Counted from the first letter of the stretch, positions 8,023 through 17,136 are shown. The stretch is DNA of 29,129 nt from DTU013 sp964490975 (GCA_964490975.1 CAZBEQ010000046.1:1-29129), one strand, 5' to 3'. Program-made: numbers and translations. Notes: generated by a model from the letters alone, not told the origin.

Positions 8023-8080
8023 AAAAAACAGCTCCAAATCATAGAATCAAACTAATTAATTCTATGTCGGAGCTGTTTTT
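8023..8080 (-). terminator. Terminator hairpin enclosing the ykvI-like Shine-Dalgarno
   Basis: On the minus strand AAAAACAGCTCC (8080-8069) pairs with GGAGCTGTTTTT (8035-8024), and an inner ATAGAAT/ATTCTAT pair (8041-8047, 8059-8065) extends the hairpin. The T-run makes it a good, bidirectional intrinsic terminator for the operon ending at 8139. The GGAG used by the next gene is in the 3' arm and ATG starts one base after the T-run, so an unbroken transcript would have the site paired. Confidence 0.8.
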
Positions 8081-8138
8081 CAAATTACAATAACTTCATC
8101 AGTAAAAGCCCGTCTGACACTGCATTACCTATCCAATG

Positions 8139-9545
8139 CTAATTTCCCTGTTTTTCGAGAAAGTCCATCATCGCCTTATAAGCCTGTCTCACACCTTCGA
8201 TACCAAAATCGACCTTATTCCTCTGTTTGACCAATATATTGGCATACTCACCATTTTTGACCACATAGTATAGATTTTCATCCTTAGGTATGAATTCAAC
8301 CTTCATCTTGCTGCCATCCACAAGTGTGTAATCAATTGTAATATCGGCTGCGCCTTCAGGTTTTCCTTCAGTATCTATCTCATCGAGACCGACGCCTACG
8401 AACGCCTGATACAGCTTTCTGAACGGCTGGCTTCCCTCTTCGTCCTTGCCGGTTGCATCAATACCGTTGATATAGAATTTGTCCTTATCATAGTCTTTAT
8501 TACCTTCGGCATCCTTATAAACGTCGATAGTAATACTGGTCGTCTTGCCATCCATTATCAAATCGATGCTCTTCACCTGGTCGATATTCACTATATATGC
8601 GAATATTCTCAGAATTTCTTTCAGCGGTTTGTCAAGGAAGGTATACGTAGTCAGACTGATGGCATATACTTCATCACTGCCCTCAAGCTTTGCATATATT
8701 TCATAGTTCTTCAGCTTATCATCGCCCAGCATAAGCTTATATTCCTTGCCTTCAGCATTGAAAACAAACTCATACTTCGGCTTATCGAGTCCATATAGAG
8801 ACAGATCCTTTGGATCACTTTCAACAAATTCGGTAATGCTCGTTGTAGCAAGTGCTTCAAGCATTGGACTAACAGCGGATTCATTGACGGTACCCTTTAT
8901 CGGCGTTGTCATAGTCCAGACTGATTCTTTCTCATCAAACGCAGAAGCAAACAGAATCTCACCATTTCTGCTCATAGCGAGTGATTTTATCTTGTCGGAG
9001 GTAAAGTCGAACATTGCCGTCTTTCTCATTACATTTCTGCCTGCTGTAAGCAAATTCCCTGCATAGCTGTCAACTGTGTATACCTTGTTGGTTCCGGCCA
9101 GCTTAACGTAGTAACCGCTTTTTGTAGCTGTAGGATTTCCTATCTCAACGACTGTTTCCTTGCCGTCCGTAGTCTTCACCGTCACCTTGGCCGGCTTATC
9201 CAGACCGTATATTGAAAGGTCTGCCGCATTCGCTTCGATTTCCTTACTTGTGGTAATAGCTGCCGCATTGGTGGCAATGCTGCTCAGGATAGCCGAATCA
9301 TACCGCAAGTCGGCGGGAGATGACAACGCCCAGTCCTGATCCTTTTTTACAATGACAAATGTACCGTCGGTGTTGTTCAGCGTTACCGATTCGATAGCGT
9401 CAATTGCATAATCTGTCAATTTTTCAGATGTTTCGTTCTCCGCCAGCGGCTCATCTTCCGTCTTCATATTGCGCACAAGGAAATATGCACCGACAAGAAG
9501 CGCAACTATCACTAAAAGAATAATTGCATTCCTGTACAATTTCAT
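8139..9545 (-). CDS. DUF4340-domain membrane-anchored protein
   Basis: The 468-residue protein has an N-terminal membrane helix (NAIILLVIVALLVGAYFLV, near 6-24) and an extracytoplasmic part with two related halves. Each half contains a similar block, LSIYGLDKPAKVTVKTTDGK (about 110-129) and LSLYGLDKPKYEFVFNAEGK (about 248-267), as expected of tandem DUF4340 domains. The family accompanies GldG-type ABC exporters in many bacteria and has no established biochemical activity. The ATG overlaps the stop of the upstream GldG-like gene (ATGA), so the two are translationally coupled. It is the last gene of the operon and is followed by a terminator. A role as the outer or periplasmic partner of the ABC complex is inference. 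Confidence 0.88.
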   Translation of the reverse strand: MKLYRNAIILLVIVALLVGAYFLVRNMKTEDEPLAENETSEKLTDYAIDAIESVTLNNTDGTFVIVKKDQDWALSSPADLRYDSAILSSIATNAAAITTSKEIEANAADLSIYGLDKPAKVTVKTTDGKETVVEIGNPTATKSGYYVKLAGTNKVYTVDSYAGNLLTAGRNVMRKTAMFDFTSDKIKSLAMSRNGEILFASAFDEKESVWTMTTPIKGTVNESAVSPMLEALATTSITEFVESDPKDLSLYGLDKPKYEFVFNAEGKEYKLMLGDDKLKNYEIYAKLEGSDEVYAISLTTYTFLDKPLKEILRIFAYIVNIDQVKSIDLIMDGKTTSITIDVYKDAEGNKDYDKDKFYINGIDATGKDEEGSQPFRKLYQAFVGVGLDEIDTEGKPEGAADITIDYTLVDGSKMKVEFIPKDENLYYVVKNGEYANILVKQRNKVDFGIEGVRQAYKAMMDFLEKQGN

Positions 9546-10999
9546 AAATGACGCCTCCTCAAGTAAACCATAAGACCTGTAACAAATATAATCAACGGGA
9601 ATAACACGATGAGTACCACACCCATTACATTTGATTGAGCCTGTGTTATGCTGAACATATTATCATCATAATTCTTTGTAGGTACTATTATCTCATCCTG
9701 CTTGTCTATCATCCAGCCCATCGACTGCAGTATGAAGCTCATGTTGGCCAAATAGTAATTTCCATACGTATCATATGCACTGTCGCTTATAAATGAGGAA
9801 TTACCCGTGACTATGATTTTAGCCTTTTCTTCACCACTTCCGTACTCAACTGCTGCAGCAATATTGAGCGGTCCTTTTATATCGTCGCCTCTGGACTTGT
9901 TTACCATCTCACCTATTGCATTCTCACTTGTCCCTATCATTGGAGTTACAGTGACGTAATCCTTTGTATTATTAAGGATGCTTATACTTCTGGAGTTGCC
10001 AAGTACTGTGTTGAATTCCTGTGGGACTATACTGTTTGAATATGCATCGACAAGTATGGTATACGGATCCTTAGTCACATGCCTGCTTTCATCGTTTTCC
10101 TTAACCTTGTCATAATTGACCGCAAGGTTTATCTTACCAAACAATTTGTTAATTTCGTCAAATGAAGGGTCATTCTGAAGATAGTCGAACATGAATAACG
10201 CATTGCCGCCATCCAGGAAATATCTTTCCAGAAGATCCCTTTCCTCATAAGCAATATCCTTCTTGGGGGATGCAATAACGACCAATTCGGCGTCATCAGG
10301 GATCTTGTCTACGGTCATAAGGTTTATAGTCTTTACAAGGTAATTGTTCTTTTCCAGAGATCCCTTCAAATAGGTAAACTCAGTATCGACCTTGCTCTCA
10401 TCATGCCCTTCAGTGAAATACACCACAGGTGTGTATTCAGAAGTCACGTACTTGATTGCACCTGTAATGCCCTGTTCTGCGTTTGAACCTGCTGTATAAG
10501 ACTGATATGACTGCTGATCCATTTGCACATCAAACAGATCATAATATTCCAGTTTCTTTTTCTTTTCGTTTCCGTTGGCAGTGCTTTTTACAACGAAATT
10601 CGTTGCCTGGAGATCCATTGTATTATCAGGATCCAATTGATTTATGATGCTGGGATTTCTATCAGGATCGATATACTCAACCTTTATATATGGATTTTTT
10701 GAATAAAGGTTAAGGAGGTCTGTCACCTGCTTATACTCGCTCTGTGATGTAACTGTTGCATCATCAAACAGCCCGATTATCTGCACTTCCTGATCAAGTT
10801 CCTTCAGTAAATTCTCCGTAGTTTCAGTCAGAGAGTACAATTTATTAGGCGTTAAGTCCAGCTTAAGATCCAGGAATCCGACAACAACGTTAAGTAATAT
10901 TGCTATCGCCACAACGGCAACAACCATTATAACAGCATTTGAGCCATACTTCAGGCTTCTTTTATTAAACAGTTTTTTATTTCCGCTATTTTTCTCCAT
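9542..10999 (-). CDS. GldG-like ABC transporter auxiliary protein
   Basis: The 485-residue protein resembles GldG-type auxiliary subunits (ABC_transp_aux): N-terminal helix near 21-43, LDLTPNKLYSLTE at about 49-61, a large extracytoplasmic domain with a Rossmann-like segment (ELVVIASPKKDIAYEERDLLERYF), and a C-terminal membrane helix (VMGVVLIVLFPLIIFVTGLMVY) ending in basic YLRRRHL. In flavobacteria GldA, GldF and GldG are needed for gliding; here there are no other gliding genes. The ATPase and permease lie just upstream (5-bp gap to the permease) and DUF4340 overlaps downstream by four bases, so these form one complex-encoding operon. The start is supported by GGGGTG before the ATG. Confidence 0.85.
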   Translation of the reverse strand: MEKNSGNKKLFNKRSLKYGSNAVIMVVAVVAIAILLNVVVGFLDLKLDLTPNKLYSLTETTENLLKELDQEVQIIGLFDDATVTSQSEYKQVTDLLNLYSKNPYIKVEYIDPDRNPSIINQLDPDNTMDLQATNFVVKSTANGNEKKKKLEYYDLFDVQMDQQSYQSYTAGSNAEQGITGAIKYVTSEYTPVVYFTEGHDESKVDTEFTYLKGSLEKNNYLVKTINLMTVDKIPDDAELVVIASPKKDIAYEERDLLERYFLDGGNALFMFDYLQNDPSFDEINKLFGKINLAVNYDKVKENDESRHVTKDPYTILVDAYSNSIVPQEFNTVLGNSRSISILNNTKDYVTVTPMIGTSENAIGEMVNKSRGDDIKGPLNIAAAVEYGSGEEKAKIIVTGNSSFISDSAYDTYGNYYLANMSFILQSMGWMIDKQDEIIVPTKNYDDNMFSITQAQSNVMGVVLIVLFPLIIFVTGLMVYLRRRHL

Positions 11000-11004
11000 C
11001 TATA

Positions 11005-11709
11005 TCACCCCTGACTCCAGCGTCTTTTTTCTATTACTCTTACTGTAAGGAATAAAAATACCGCAACAAAACTTAGGTAGTAAACAACGGGACTCAAACC
11101 CAGTATTCCCCTGTTGAAATCCTCGTATCGGGAGAGGATCGAGATCCAACCAACGACCTTGCCTATAGTGCCGCCGATAACGCCGGAAAGGTTGCTTGCC
11201 AGCCACATTATCAGAAGTGTTGCATAGCTTATGATAGCTGCAACAACCTGGTTTTCAGTCAGTGAAGATGCAAAAACGCCTACTGCTACATAGGTTGCTC
11301 CAAGTAGCAGGAATCCTATATAACCGCCAACCAGCTGGGCTGTGAATTTAGCTCCAAAGGCCAGTTGCACTATTGGAAATACAAATGTTAATACAGTCAT
11401 CACCAGAAATACAAAGTATGCGGCGAAGAACTTACCAAGTACTATTGATGTGATACTTGAAGGTGAAGTTATGAGAAGCACTTCAGTGCCATTCTTCCGG
11501 TCTTCAGCCAGTATCCTCATCGTAAGCATGGGTACTACAACAATCAGGATAAAACCCATTGTTGACAGGGCTTCGTTAAAGTTACCGTAGCCGTACATCA
11601 AATATGGAATAAAGAATAACGCAGTAAGCAGCAAAAACAATCCTATCAATATATAGGCCATCGGAGAATAGAAATAGGATTTTATCTCTTTGAGAAATAT
11701 TGCTTTCAT
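11005..11709 (-). CDS. ABC-2 type permease, GldF-like
   Basis: The 234-residue protein has six hydrophobic helices and the ABC-2 permease hallmarks: an amphipathic N-terminus (MKAIFLKEIKSYFYSPMAYI), a first helix at about 19-36, and the cytoplasmic ILAEDRKNGTEVLLITSPSS motif near 66-85 that is typical of GldF/NosY-type permeases. It should form the membrane channel with the ATPase encoded immediately before it. Its GGAGG lies inside the last codons of the ATPase gene, eleven bases before the ATG. The substrate is not known. Confidence 0.88.
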   Translation of the reverse strand: MKAIFLKEIKSYFYSPMAYILIGLFLLLTALFFIPYLMYGYGNFNEALSTMGFILIVVVPMLTMRILAEDRKNGTEVLLITSPSSITSIVLGKFFAAYFVFLVMTVLTFVFPIVQLAFGAKFTAQLVGGYIGFLLLGATYVAVGVFASSLTENQVVAAIISYATLLIMWLASNLSGVIGGTIGKVVGWISILSRYEDFNRGILGLSPVVYYLSFVAVFLFLTVRVIEKRRWSQG

Positions 11710-11712
11710 ATA

Positions 11713-12660
11713 TCACTCGACCTCCTTTTCCTGGGTCACGATCTGCAGGAATATATCTTCGAGGCTCATGTTGAGGCCCTTCAGTTCTATTATTGGATAG
11801 CCCAGCTTCGACATGGCAAAGAACAAAGGCTTTCTTACGTCTATGTCCTTGTCGGATTCTACTATAAAGCTCGTTGCTTCCCTGTCTTTCTCGACTGCGG
11901 TTTCAACATACTTGACGCCGTATATTTCCCTTATTGCATTCTCCACAGAATTCTTGGGTCCTGCAACAGTTACAAGAAGCTTAGAAACTGCACCGTAGCC
12001 CTTCGACAGATTGTCGGGAGTGTCAATTGCTGCAATCTCACCCTTGTTTATTATTACGACACGTTCGCATACTGCGCTGACCTCAGGAAGGATATGTGAG
12101 CTTAGTATGATAGTGTGCTCCTTACCTAAAGCTTTTATAAGCTTTCTGATCTCAATTATTTGCTTCGGATCGAGGCCTACTGTGGGCTCGTCCAGTATCA
12201 GCACCTCAGGGCTTCCTACAAGTGCCATAGCAAGGCCGACTCTTTGCTTGTAACCCTTTGACAGGTTCTTAATAAGTCTGTTCCTATGGTCACCGATTTT
12301 TACAAGCTCCATGATATCGCTGAGCTGGCTTCTCATTTGCTTTTTATCGACTTGCTTAAGGTCTGCAGCAAAATTGAGATAATCCCACACTGTCATATCC
12401 ATATACACCGGCGGCAGTTCAGGGAGATAGCCTATACGTTTCTTTACCTCCTTCGGTGACTCCATGATATCATATCCGCACACCTTTACAGTGCCCTCGC
12501 TTGAAGGTATGTAGCCGGTTATGATGTTCATGGTAGTGGATTTTCCTGCTCCGTTCGGGCCGAGAAAGCCAAGGATCTCACCTTTTTCCACAGTGAAATT
12601 CAGATTGTTCACAGCTTTTATCTGACCGTATCTTTTGGTCAAATTCTGTATTTCGATCAT
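11713..12660 (-). CDS. ABC transporter ATP-binding protein, GldA-like
   Basis: The 315-residue ATPase has Walker A GPNGAGKS (34-41), signature LSKGYKQ (133-139), Walker B LILDEP (154-159) and the downstream H-loop in ILSSH. A C-terminal extension of about 90 residues after the nucleotide-binding core is typical of ABC-2 exporters. The ATG at 12660 (MIEIQNLTKRYG) has GGAGGG six bases upstream; twelve more upstream codons are open but have no ribosome binding site. First gene of the four-gene Gld-like operon. A 15-bp palindromic motif lies 77 bp upstream and is shared with another promoter region in the window. Confidence 0.93.
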   Translation of the reverse strand: MIEIQNLTKRYGQIKAVNNLNFTVEKGEILGFLGPNGAGKSTTMNIITGYIPSSEGTVKVCGYDIMESPKEVKKRIGYLPELPPVYMDMTVWDYLNFAADLKQVDKKQMRSQLSDIMELVKIGDHRNRLIKNLSKGYKQRVGLAMALVGSPEVLILDEPTVGLDPKQIIEIRKLIKALGKEHTIILSSHILPEVSAVCERVVIINKGEIAAIDTPDNLSKGYGAVSKLLVTVAGPKNSVENAIREIYGVKYVETAVEKDREATSFIVESDKDIDVRKPLFFAMSKLGYPIIELKGLNMSLEDIFLQIVTQEKEVE

Positions 12661-12736
12661 CTTATTCCCTCCTGCAATAAATGTCGCCTGACACATTACG
12701 CTAACATAATTATGAGAGATACATTTTAATAAATTA

Positions 12737-12751
12737 TGAACAATTTGTTAA
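12737..12751. promoter_or_regulatory. Operator-like 15-bp motif upstream of the Gld-like operon
   Basis: TGAACAATTTGTTAA is near-palindromic (TGAACAA-T-TTGTTAA) and occurs again, identical, at 17233-17247 upstream of the DUF6106-like gene. Both copies lie 77-97 bp before a start codon. The shared position suggests a common regulator, but two copies in an AT-rich background are weak evidence. Confidence 0.3.
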
Positions 12752-12778
12752 ATGAAACCTTCACAATTTATCGCAGCC

Positions 12779-12810
12779 AAAAAAGCCTCGATATCGAGAC
12801 TTTCAGGCTT
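12779..12810 (-). terminator. Intrinsic terminator after the P-type ATPase gene
   Basis: On the minus strand AAGCCT (12810-12805) and AGGCTT (12788-12783) close a hairpin that also contains the palindrome CTCGATATCGAG, followed by TTTTTT. It lies between the calcium-ATPase and the Gld-like operon and separates the two units. Confidence 0.7.
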
Positions 12811-12916
12811 CACTAATTATATAGTTTTTCAAATGCCATTTCAAGAAATATTTTGACATTGGTGTTTTGGTAGCGGGCACATGTATCAGCACATTAATCA
12901 GATCCCCACATAGAAA

Positions 12917-13108
12917 CTGCTCAAAATTTTCGATAAGGGCAATTTTTTTAGATAATTTATTGATTATTATCCACAATTAGTTTGCATAAGTCGGTTTTCA
13001 TGACATTATGGCAACATACAGCGCCATTGTTTTTGCCCCTACCGAAAAAATTGAGCAGAAATTTGAATTGCGACTGCAGAAATTACCCCTACTGAAAATT
13101 TTGAACAG
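12917..13108. mobile_element. Relic element with three related 26-bp ends
   Basis: A 26-bp sequence at 12917-12942 (begins CTGCTCAAAATTTTCGATAA) is inverted at 13033-13058 with 22 of 26 matches, and a third related copy lies in direct orientation at 13083-13108, 50 bp further on. The 142-bp segment between the inverted copies has no coding content. Such multiple end repeats are known for IS21-type elements, but no transposase is present and the family assignment is a guess. The remaining bases of the 12661-13119 gap hold only the terminator and the 15-bp motif. Confidence 0.5.
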
Positions 13109-13119
13109 TTGGACAAAGC

Positions 13120-15837
13120 TTACTTCTTCTTTACAAAAAAGCTGTTTACAACCGGAACCATTAATGACAGCCCTCCGGTAATGAGCCACTCATTGAAACC
13201 CATCGGCACTGTTTTGAATATATTCTGCAGAGCAGGGATGTACACAACGCCCAATATCATAATAAGTGAACAGAGCACAGCCAGTACCAGGTAAATATTG
13301 TTAAACAGCGGCAGCTGGAATATGCTTTTTGTTTCGGACTTACATTCAAATACATGTATCAGCTGTGTCAGTACCAGTGTAACAAACGCCCCCGTACGTG
13401 CAAGCCCGACATCAGCTGTAAAGTATATCAGGCTTACATAGACTGCAAGTGTTGTCAGGCCTATCAGTACTCCTCTGAGTAGGATAACACCCGAAAGCCC
13501 GTGAGAGAAAATACTTTCCCCGGGTTCCCTTGGCATCCGCTTCATTACGTCCTTCTCAGGCGGATCAAAGCCGAGCGCTACTGCTGGCAGGCCATCCGTG
13601 ACGAGATTTACCCACAGTATCTGTATTGGAAGCAACGGCACCGGAAGCCCTGCCATCATTCCAAGGAACATGGTCAGTACTTCTCCTATATTGCATGCAA
13701 GCATATATCTAATAAACTTGCGGATATTATTGTATATGACCCTTCCTTCTTCAATAGCTGCTATGATAGTTGCAAAATTATCATCGAGCAGGATCATCGA
13801 AGAGGATTCCTTCGTTACATCAGTGCCGGTATGGCCCATTGCCACTCCGATATCTGCCTCTTTAACAGCCGGCGCGTCATTTACACCATCACCGGTCATA
13901 GCAACTATGCTGCCCTGCTTTTTCAATGCCCTGACTATCATAAGCTTGTGCTTTGGGGAGACTCTGGCATATACGCTCACAGTACCTGCCTTCTTTACCA
14001 GTGCCGCTTCATCCATACCGTCCAGCTCTTCGCCTGTCAGGACTCTTTCGCCTTCCCTGTATATATCCAGTTCTCTTGCTATAGAAACTGCCGTTAGCTT
14101 ATGATCCCCTGTTATCATGACCGGCCTTATGCCTGCCATTCTGCACTTTAGCACAGCCTCGGCTGCTTCTGGCCTTGGCGGGTCTATCATGCCCGTTAGC
14201 CCTGCGAATACCAGCTCTGACTCCAGATCTTCCCTTCGATATTCTTTTGAGCTTAGCTTCTTAAAAGCGACAGCAATAACTCTTAGCGCATTGTCTGCCA
14301 TCGTATCATTGACCTGCAGTATTCTGGCCTTTTTCCCCTGATCCAACAAGGCGTCGCTGCCGGAGTAATATATCCTTGAACACCGTTTAAGCAGCATATC
14401 AGGAGCACCCTTAGTAAAGACAAAGGTCTCGCCCTTATGATTAACGCAGACTACCGACATACATTTCCTGTCCGGATCGAATGGAAGCTCATCTATCCTA
14501 TAATACATTTTATCGAGTCTGTCAGGTGTTATGCCGGCTTTAGCGGCTGCCACCAGAAGCGCTCCTTCCGTCGGATCTCCTGAAAACTCCCATTTTTCTT
14601 TTCCGGAATCCAGCCTGGTATTCAATAGGCCTGCATTGTTACATAGAGCTCCAATTTCGAGTGCCTTTTTGAGACTGCTATCCAAAAGAGGATCTATAGC
14701 TCTGTTGTTATTTTGAAAGAGCCTGCCGGAATTTTTTTCATCTTTAACTTCATAAAACCTGCCATCGGCAAAAATACTTCTTACAGTCATTTTATTCTGT
14801 GTAAGCGTACCGGTCTTGTCTGAGCAGACAACTCCCGCACATCCCAACGTCTCTACCGCCGGAAGCTTTCTGATCAGTGCGTTCCTCCTGAGCATGCGCT
14901 GTACGCCAAGAGCAAGTGAGATCGTGACAAGCGCCGGCAATCCCTCCGGTACTGCAGCAACTGCAAGGCTTATACCTGAAAGCAGCATTGAAAATGCATC
15001 TTCGCCACGCAATATGCCCGCTCCGGATACAACGGCACATATGATAAGACAGCCTGCGGCAATTATTTTGCCCAGTTTTTCAAGTCTTTTCGCTAGAGGA
15101 GTCTGTTCCTCATCTATATTCTGTATGAGCTCCGCTATCCCGCCCATTTCCGTATTCATCCCGGTAGCAGTTACCAGTGCCTTCGCTCTTCCTCCGGTAA
15201 CACTGGTGCCCATATATACTCTATTCTTTCTTTCATTACCCTTCTTCTCCCTGCCGGGCAGGGCAGCATACTTCTCGACGGGCAGTGATTCACCTGTCAA
15301 AAGCGATTCATCCACCTGAGTATTGATACTTTCAAGCAGAATAGCATCTGCAGGTATCCTGTCTCCTGTCTCAAGTATGACCAGATCTCCCGGCACTATC
15401 TGTTCAGCAGGTATGCTGATCTGCCTTCCGTTCCTGATTACCTTTGCCGCTGGTGCTGCGAGGTTCTTGAGTGCCTCCATCGTTTTTTCGGTCCTGAATT
15501 CCTGAACAAATCCAAGGACTGCATTGAGGATAACAATAGCGATTATTGTAACAGCCTCAGTCATCTCACCCATGAAGGCCGATATTGCGGTTGATATTAT
15601 CAGGATAATGACCATTATATCTGTGAACTGGCTAAACAGGAGTTTGAGAGCCGATATCTTCTTCTTTCCGATCAGCAGGTTTGGGCCGTGTTCAAGAAGT
15701 TTTTTCTCAGCCTCTCTGTCGCTCAGTCCGTCAACTGCTGCTACCGCATGCTTTCCTGCCGTTCCGCCGTGAATGCCACCTTTACTCAGTTTATATTCAT
15801 TATCTGTTTTTTTTAGTAACGCATCCTGCCTGCCCAA
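13120..15837 (-). CDS. Calcium-transporting P-type ATPase (SERCA/PMR1 type)
   Basis: About 905 residues with all P2A-type ATPase parts in order: actuator TGES (181-184), M4 PEGL (297-300), phosphorylation site DKTGT (D340), nucleotide domain with KGAPD, and TGDGVNDAPA in the hinge. M5 has ACNIGEV and M6 NLVTDGLPAVALGF, the asparagine, glutamate and aspartate expected for calcium site II. This fits export of Ca2+ from the cytoplasm; Mn2+ is possible, as in PMR1. An in-frame GTG at 15846 abuts the GGGGG run, so the TTG nine bases later, with proper spacing, is preferred; the exact start is uncertain. The MgtC-type gene lies upstream, separated by a terminator whose T-tail overlaps a weak promoter-like pair (TTGAAT, 18 bp, TATCTA). 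A relic element follows downstream. Confidence 0.93.
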   Translation of the reverse strand: MGRQDALLKKTDNEYKLSKGGIHGGTAGKHAVAAVDGLSDREAEKKLLEHGPNLLIGKKKISALKLLFSQFTDIMVIILIISTAISAFMGEMTEAVTIIAIVILNAVLGFVQEFRTEKTMEALKNLAAPAAKVIRNGRQISIPAEQIVPGDLVILETGDRIPADAILLESINTQVDESLLTGESLPVEKYAALPGREKKGNERKNRVYMGTSVTGGRAKALVTATGMNTEMGGIAELIQNIDEEQTPLAKRLEKLGKIIAAGCLIICAVVSGAGILRGEDAFSMLLSGISLAVAAVPEGLPALVTISLALGVQRMLRRNALIRKLPAVETLGCAGVVCSDKTGTLTQNKMTVRSIFADGRFYEVKDEKNSGRLFQNNNRAIDPLLDSSLKKALEIGALCNNAGLLNTRLDSGKEKWEFSGDPTEGALLVAAAKAGITPDRLDKMYYRIDELPFDPDRKCMSVVCVNHKGETFVFTKGAPDMLLKRCSRIYYSGSDALLDQGKKARILQVNDTMADNALRVIAVAFKKLSSKEYRREDLESELVFAGLTGMIDPPRPEAAEAVLKCRMAGIRPVMITGDHKLTAVSIARELDIYREGERVLTGEELDGMDEAALVKKAGTVSVYARVSPKHKLMIVRALKKQGSIVAMTGDGVNDAPAVKEADIGVAMGHTGTDVTKESSSMILLDDNFATIIAAIEEGRVIYNNIRKFIRYMLACNIGEVLTMFLGMMAGLPVPLLPIQILWVNLVTDGLPAVALGFDPPEKDVMKRMPREPGESIFSHGLSGVILLRGVLIGLTTLAVYVSLIYFTADVGLARTGAFVTLVLTQLIHVFECKSETKSIFQLPLFNNIYLVLAVLCSLIMILGVVYIPALQNIFKTVPMGFNEWLITGGLSLMVPVVNSFFVKKK

Positions 15838-15890
15838 CCCAGGCACCCCCTTTATCAGCGAATAGATAGGTCTATGTCCTATTACTATTC

Positions 15891-15921
15891 AAAAACGGCA
15901 TGGAATAGACCATGCCGCTTT
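15891..15921 (-). terminator. Intrinsic terminator after the MgtC-type gene
   Basis: CGGCATGG (15896-15903) and CCATGCCG (15910-15917) form a perfect 8-bp stem with a 6-nt loop. On the minus strand it is followed by TTTTTGAA. It is also flanked by TTTT on the plus side, so it may work in both directions. Confidence 0.8.
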
Positions 15922-15954
15922 TCATCAGATAAAGTATTAAGATGTCATTTTGTC

Positions 15955-16614
15955 CTATTCTTCATAGACGTTTTTGACGCCTTCAAGTGATTGAATGTCA
16001 CTGAGGATCTGAAGGTCTATCGCACTTCCCGGAAGCTTTACGAGCAGCGTCATAATCTGTTCGTTTTCTTCACCCTTATTCAACCGTATGTTTTTTATCT
16101 CTATCCTTTGGCTCTCAAAAATTCCATTGACATGCCCTATAAGTCCATTGACATTTTGATACTCAACTATGAAGGTTCTGTACAAATTTCTTTTGCTAAA
16201 GTGCTTTTCTGCCTTTTTTAATATGATAAGCGTCAGAAAAATAAATAACGTAGCAACAGCTGCTCCGACATAAAAGCCGCTTCCAACTGCAATGCCCACA
16301 CATGAAACTGCCCAGAGGCTTGCAGCTGTCGTTAGTCCGCGGACATTAAAGCCATCACGGATGATAGTACCCGCTCCAAGAAAACCTATGCCACTTATGA
16401 CCTGTGCTCCAAGACGTGTCGGATCAACTGTTATACTGGGGTATACCTGAATCAAATACTGCGAGGTAACCACCACCAGCGCTGCTCCGACACAGACCAG
16501 GATATGGGTCCTGAATCCTGCGGGCCTGTTCGTGTTTTCACGTTCATATCCAATTAATCCGCCAAGTACTACGGCAACCATCAACCGAAGTATGACCTCT
16601 ACTTCAAACGGCAT
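15955..16614 (-). CDS. MgtC/SapB-family membrane protein
   Basis: The 219-residue protein has an N-terminal domain of four to five helices with the family signatures GGLIGYERE (about 18-26), RPAGFRTHILVCVGAALV and GAGTIIRDG, then a hydrophilic C-terminal domain of about 80 residues resembling an ACT-type fold. MgtC proteins affect growth in low magnesium and membrane potential in pathogens; in Gram-positive bacteria the role is mostly undefined. GAGGTG precedes the ATG. The DUF6106-like gene ends 10 bp upstream on the same strand, so the two are probably cotranscribed. The calcium ATPase lies downstream after a terminator, suggesting a loose cation-homeostasis neighbourhood. Confidence 0.9.
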   Translation of the reverse strand: MPFEVEVILRLMVAVVLGGLIGYERENTNRPAGFRTHILVCVGAALVVVTSQYLIQVYPSITVDPTRLGAQVISGIGFLGAGTIIRDGFNVRGLTTAASLWAVSCVGIAVGSGFYVGAAVATLFIFLTLIILKKAEKHFSKRNLYRTFIVEYQNVNGLIGHVNGIFESQRIEIKNIRLNKGEENEQIMTLLVKLPGSAIDLQILSDIQSLEGVKNVYEE

Positions 16615-16623
16615 AGAATCACC

Positions 16624-17136
16624 TCATCCATTGAGCACCTTTCTAGGTATATAAAACTTGAAATTGTTAAGCATTCTATCATCCGGTTCAAAAATAACCA
16701 ATGTTTTATTATTATTATAATTAAGAGTAAAATAATATGCATCAGGAGAATTTATTGAGCTCGAGGCATCTATCCTGTTCTTTATGGTTTGATCCAGCTG
16801 AGTGAAGCTGCTGCTGTTTACCGGCGCTATTACATCAAATTCTTTGCTGCTGGCGCTGAAAATCCTTTTTCTCTTTCTTTTTGCAACTATCCTATCGATA
16901 TCAAGATCACCGTTTGTCACGATATACTCATATTCCACATTCCTTGATGTTATGATTATGTATCCAAGATATATTAATCCCACTACAAGTAAAAGATCTA
17001 TTCCCATACCAATGCGAATATTTGTAGTTAGAAAAATGAATAACGCAAGCATTATTACCACTATGACAAGGGCAATAATGACATAATCCGCTATGGTCTT
17101 CCTCTTAGCCACAATCTTCTCCATAAACTTATCCAT
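16624..17136 (-). CDS. DUF6106-like small membrane protein
   Basis: The 170-residue protein has a basic N-terminus (MDKFMEKIVAKRKT), two adjacent membrane helices near 19-38 and 47-64, then a cytoplasmic beta-rich domain containing EYEYIVTNGDLDIDRIVAKR, followed by a basic KRKR run. This pattern matches my memory of DUF6106 proteins of Clostridia, which have no known function. The layout recalls bacterial PH-like membrane proteins. GGAGG lies before the ATG. A promoter-like pair is visible about 50-75 bp upstream. It precedes the MgtC-type gene by 9 bp and likely heads that transcript. Confidence 0.7.
   Translation of the reverse strand: MDKFMEKIVAKRKTIADYVIIALVIVVIMLALFIFLTTNIRIGMGIDLLLVVGLIYLGYIIITSRNVEYEYIVTNGDLDIDRIVAKRKRKRIFSASSKEFDVIAPVNSSSFTQLDQTIKNRIDASSSINSPDAYYFTLNYNNNKTLVIFEPDDRMLNNFKFYIPRKVLNG

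Noticed and set aside
13501..14104. Plus-strand reading frames of 168-198 residues opposite the calcium ATPase
   Set aside because: Shadow frames of the P-type ATPase with no ribosome binding site or family match.
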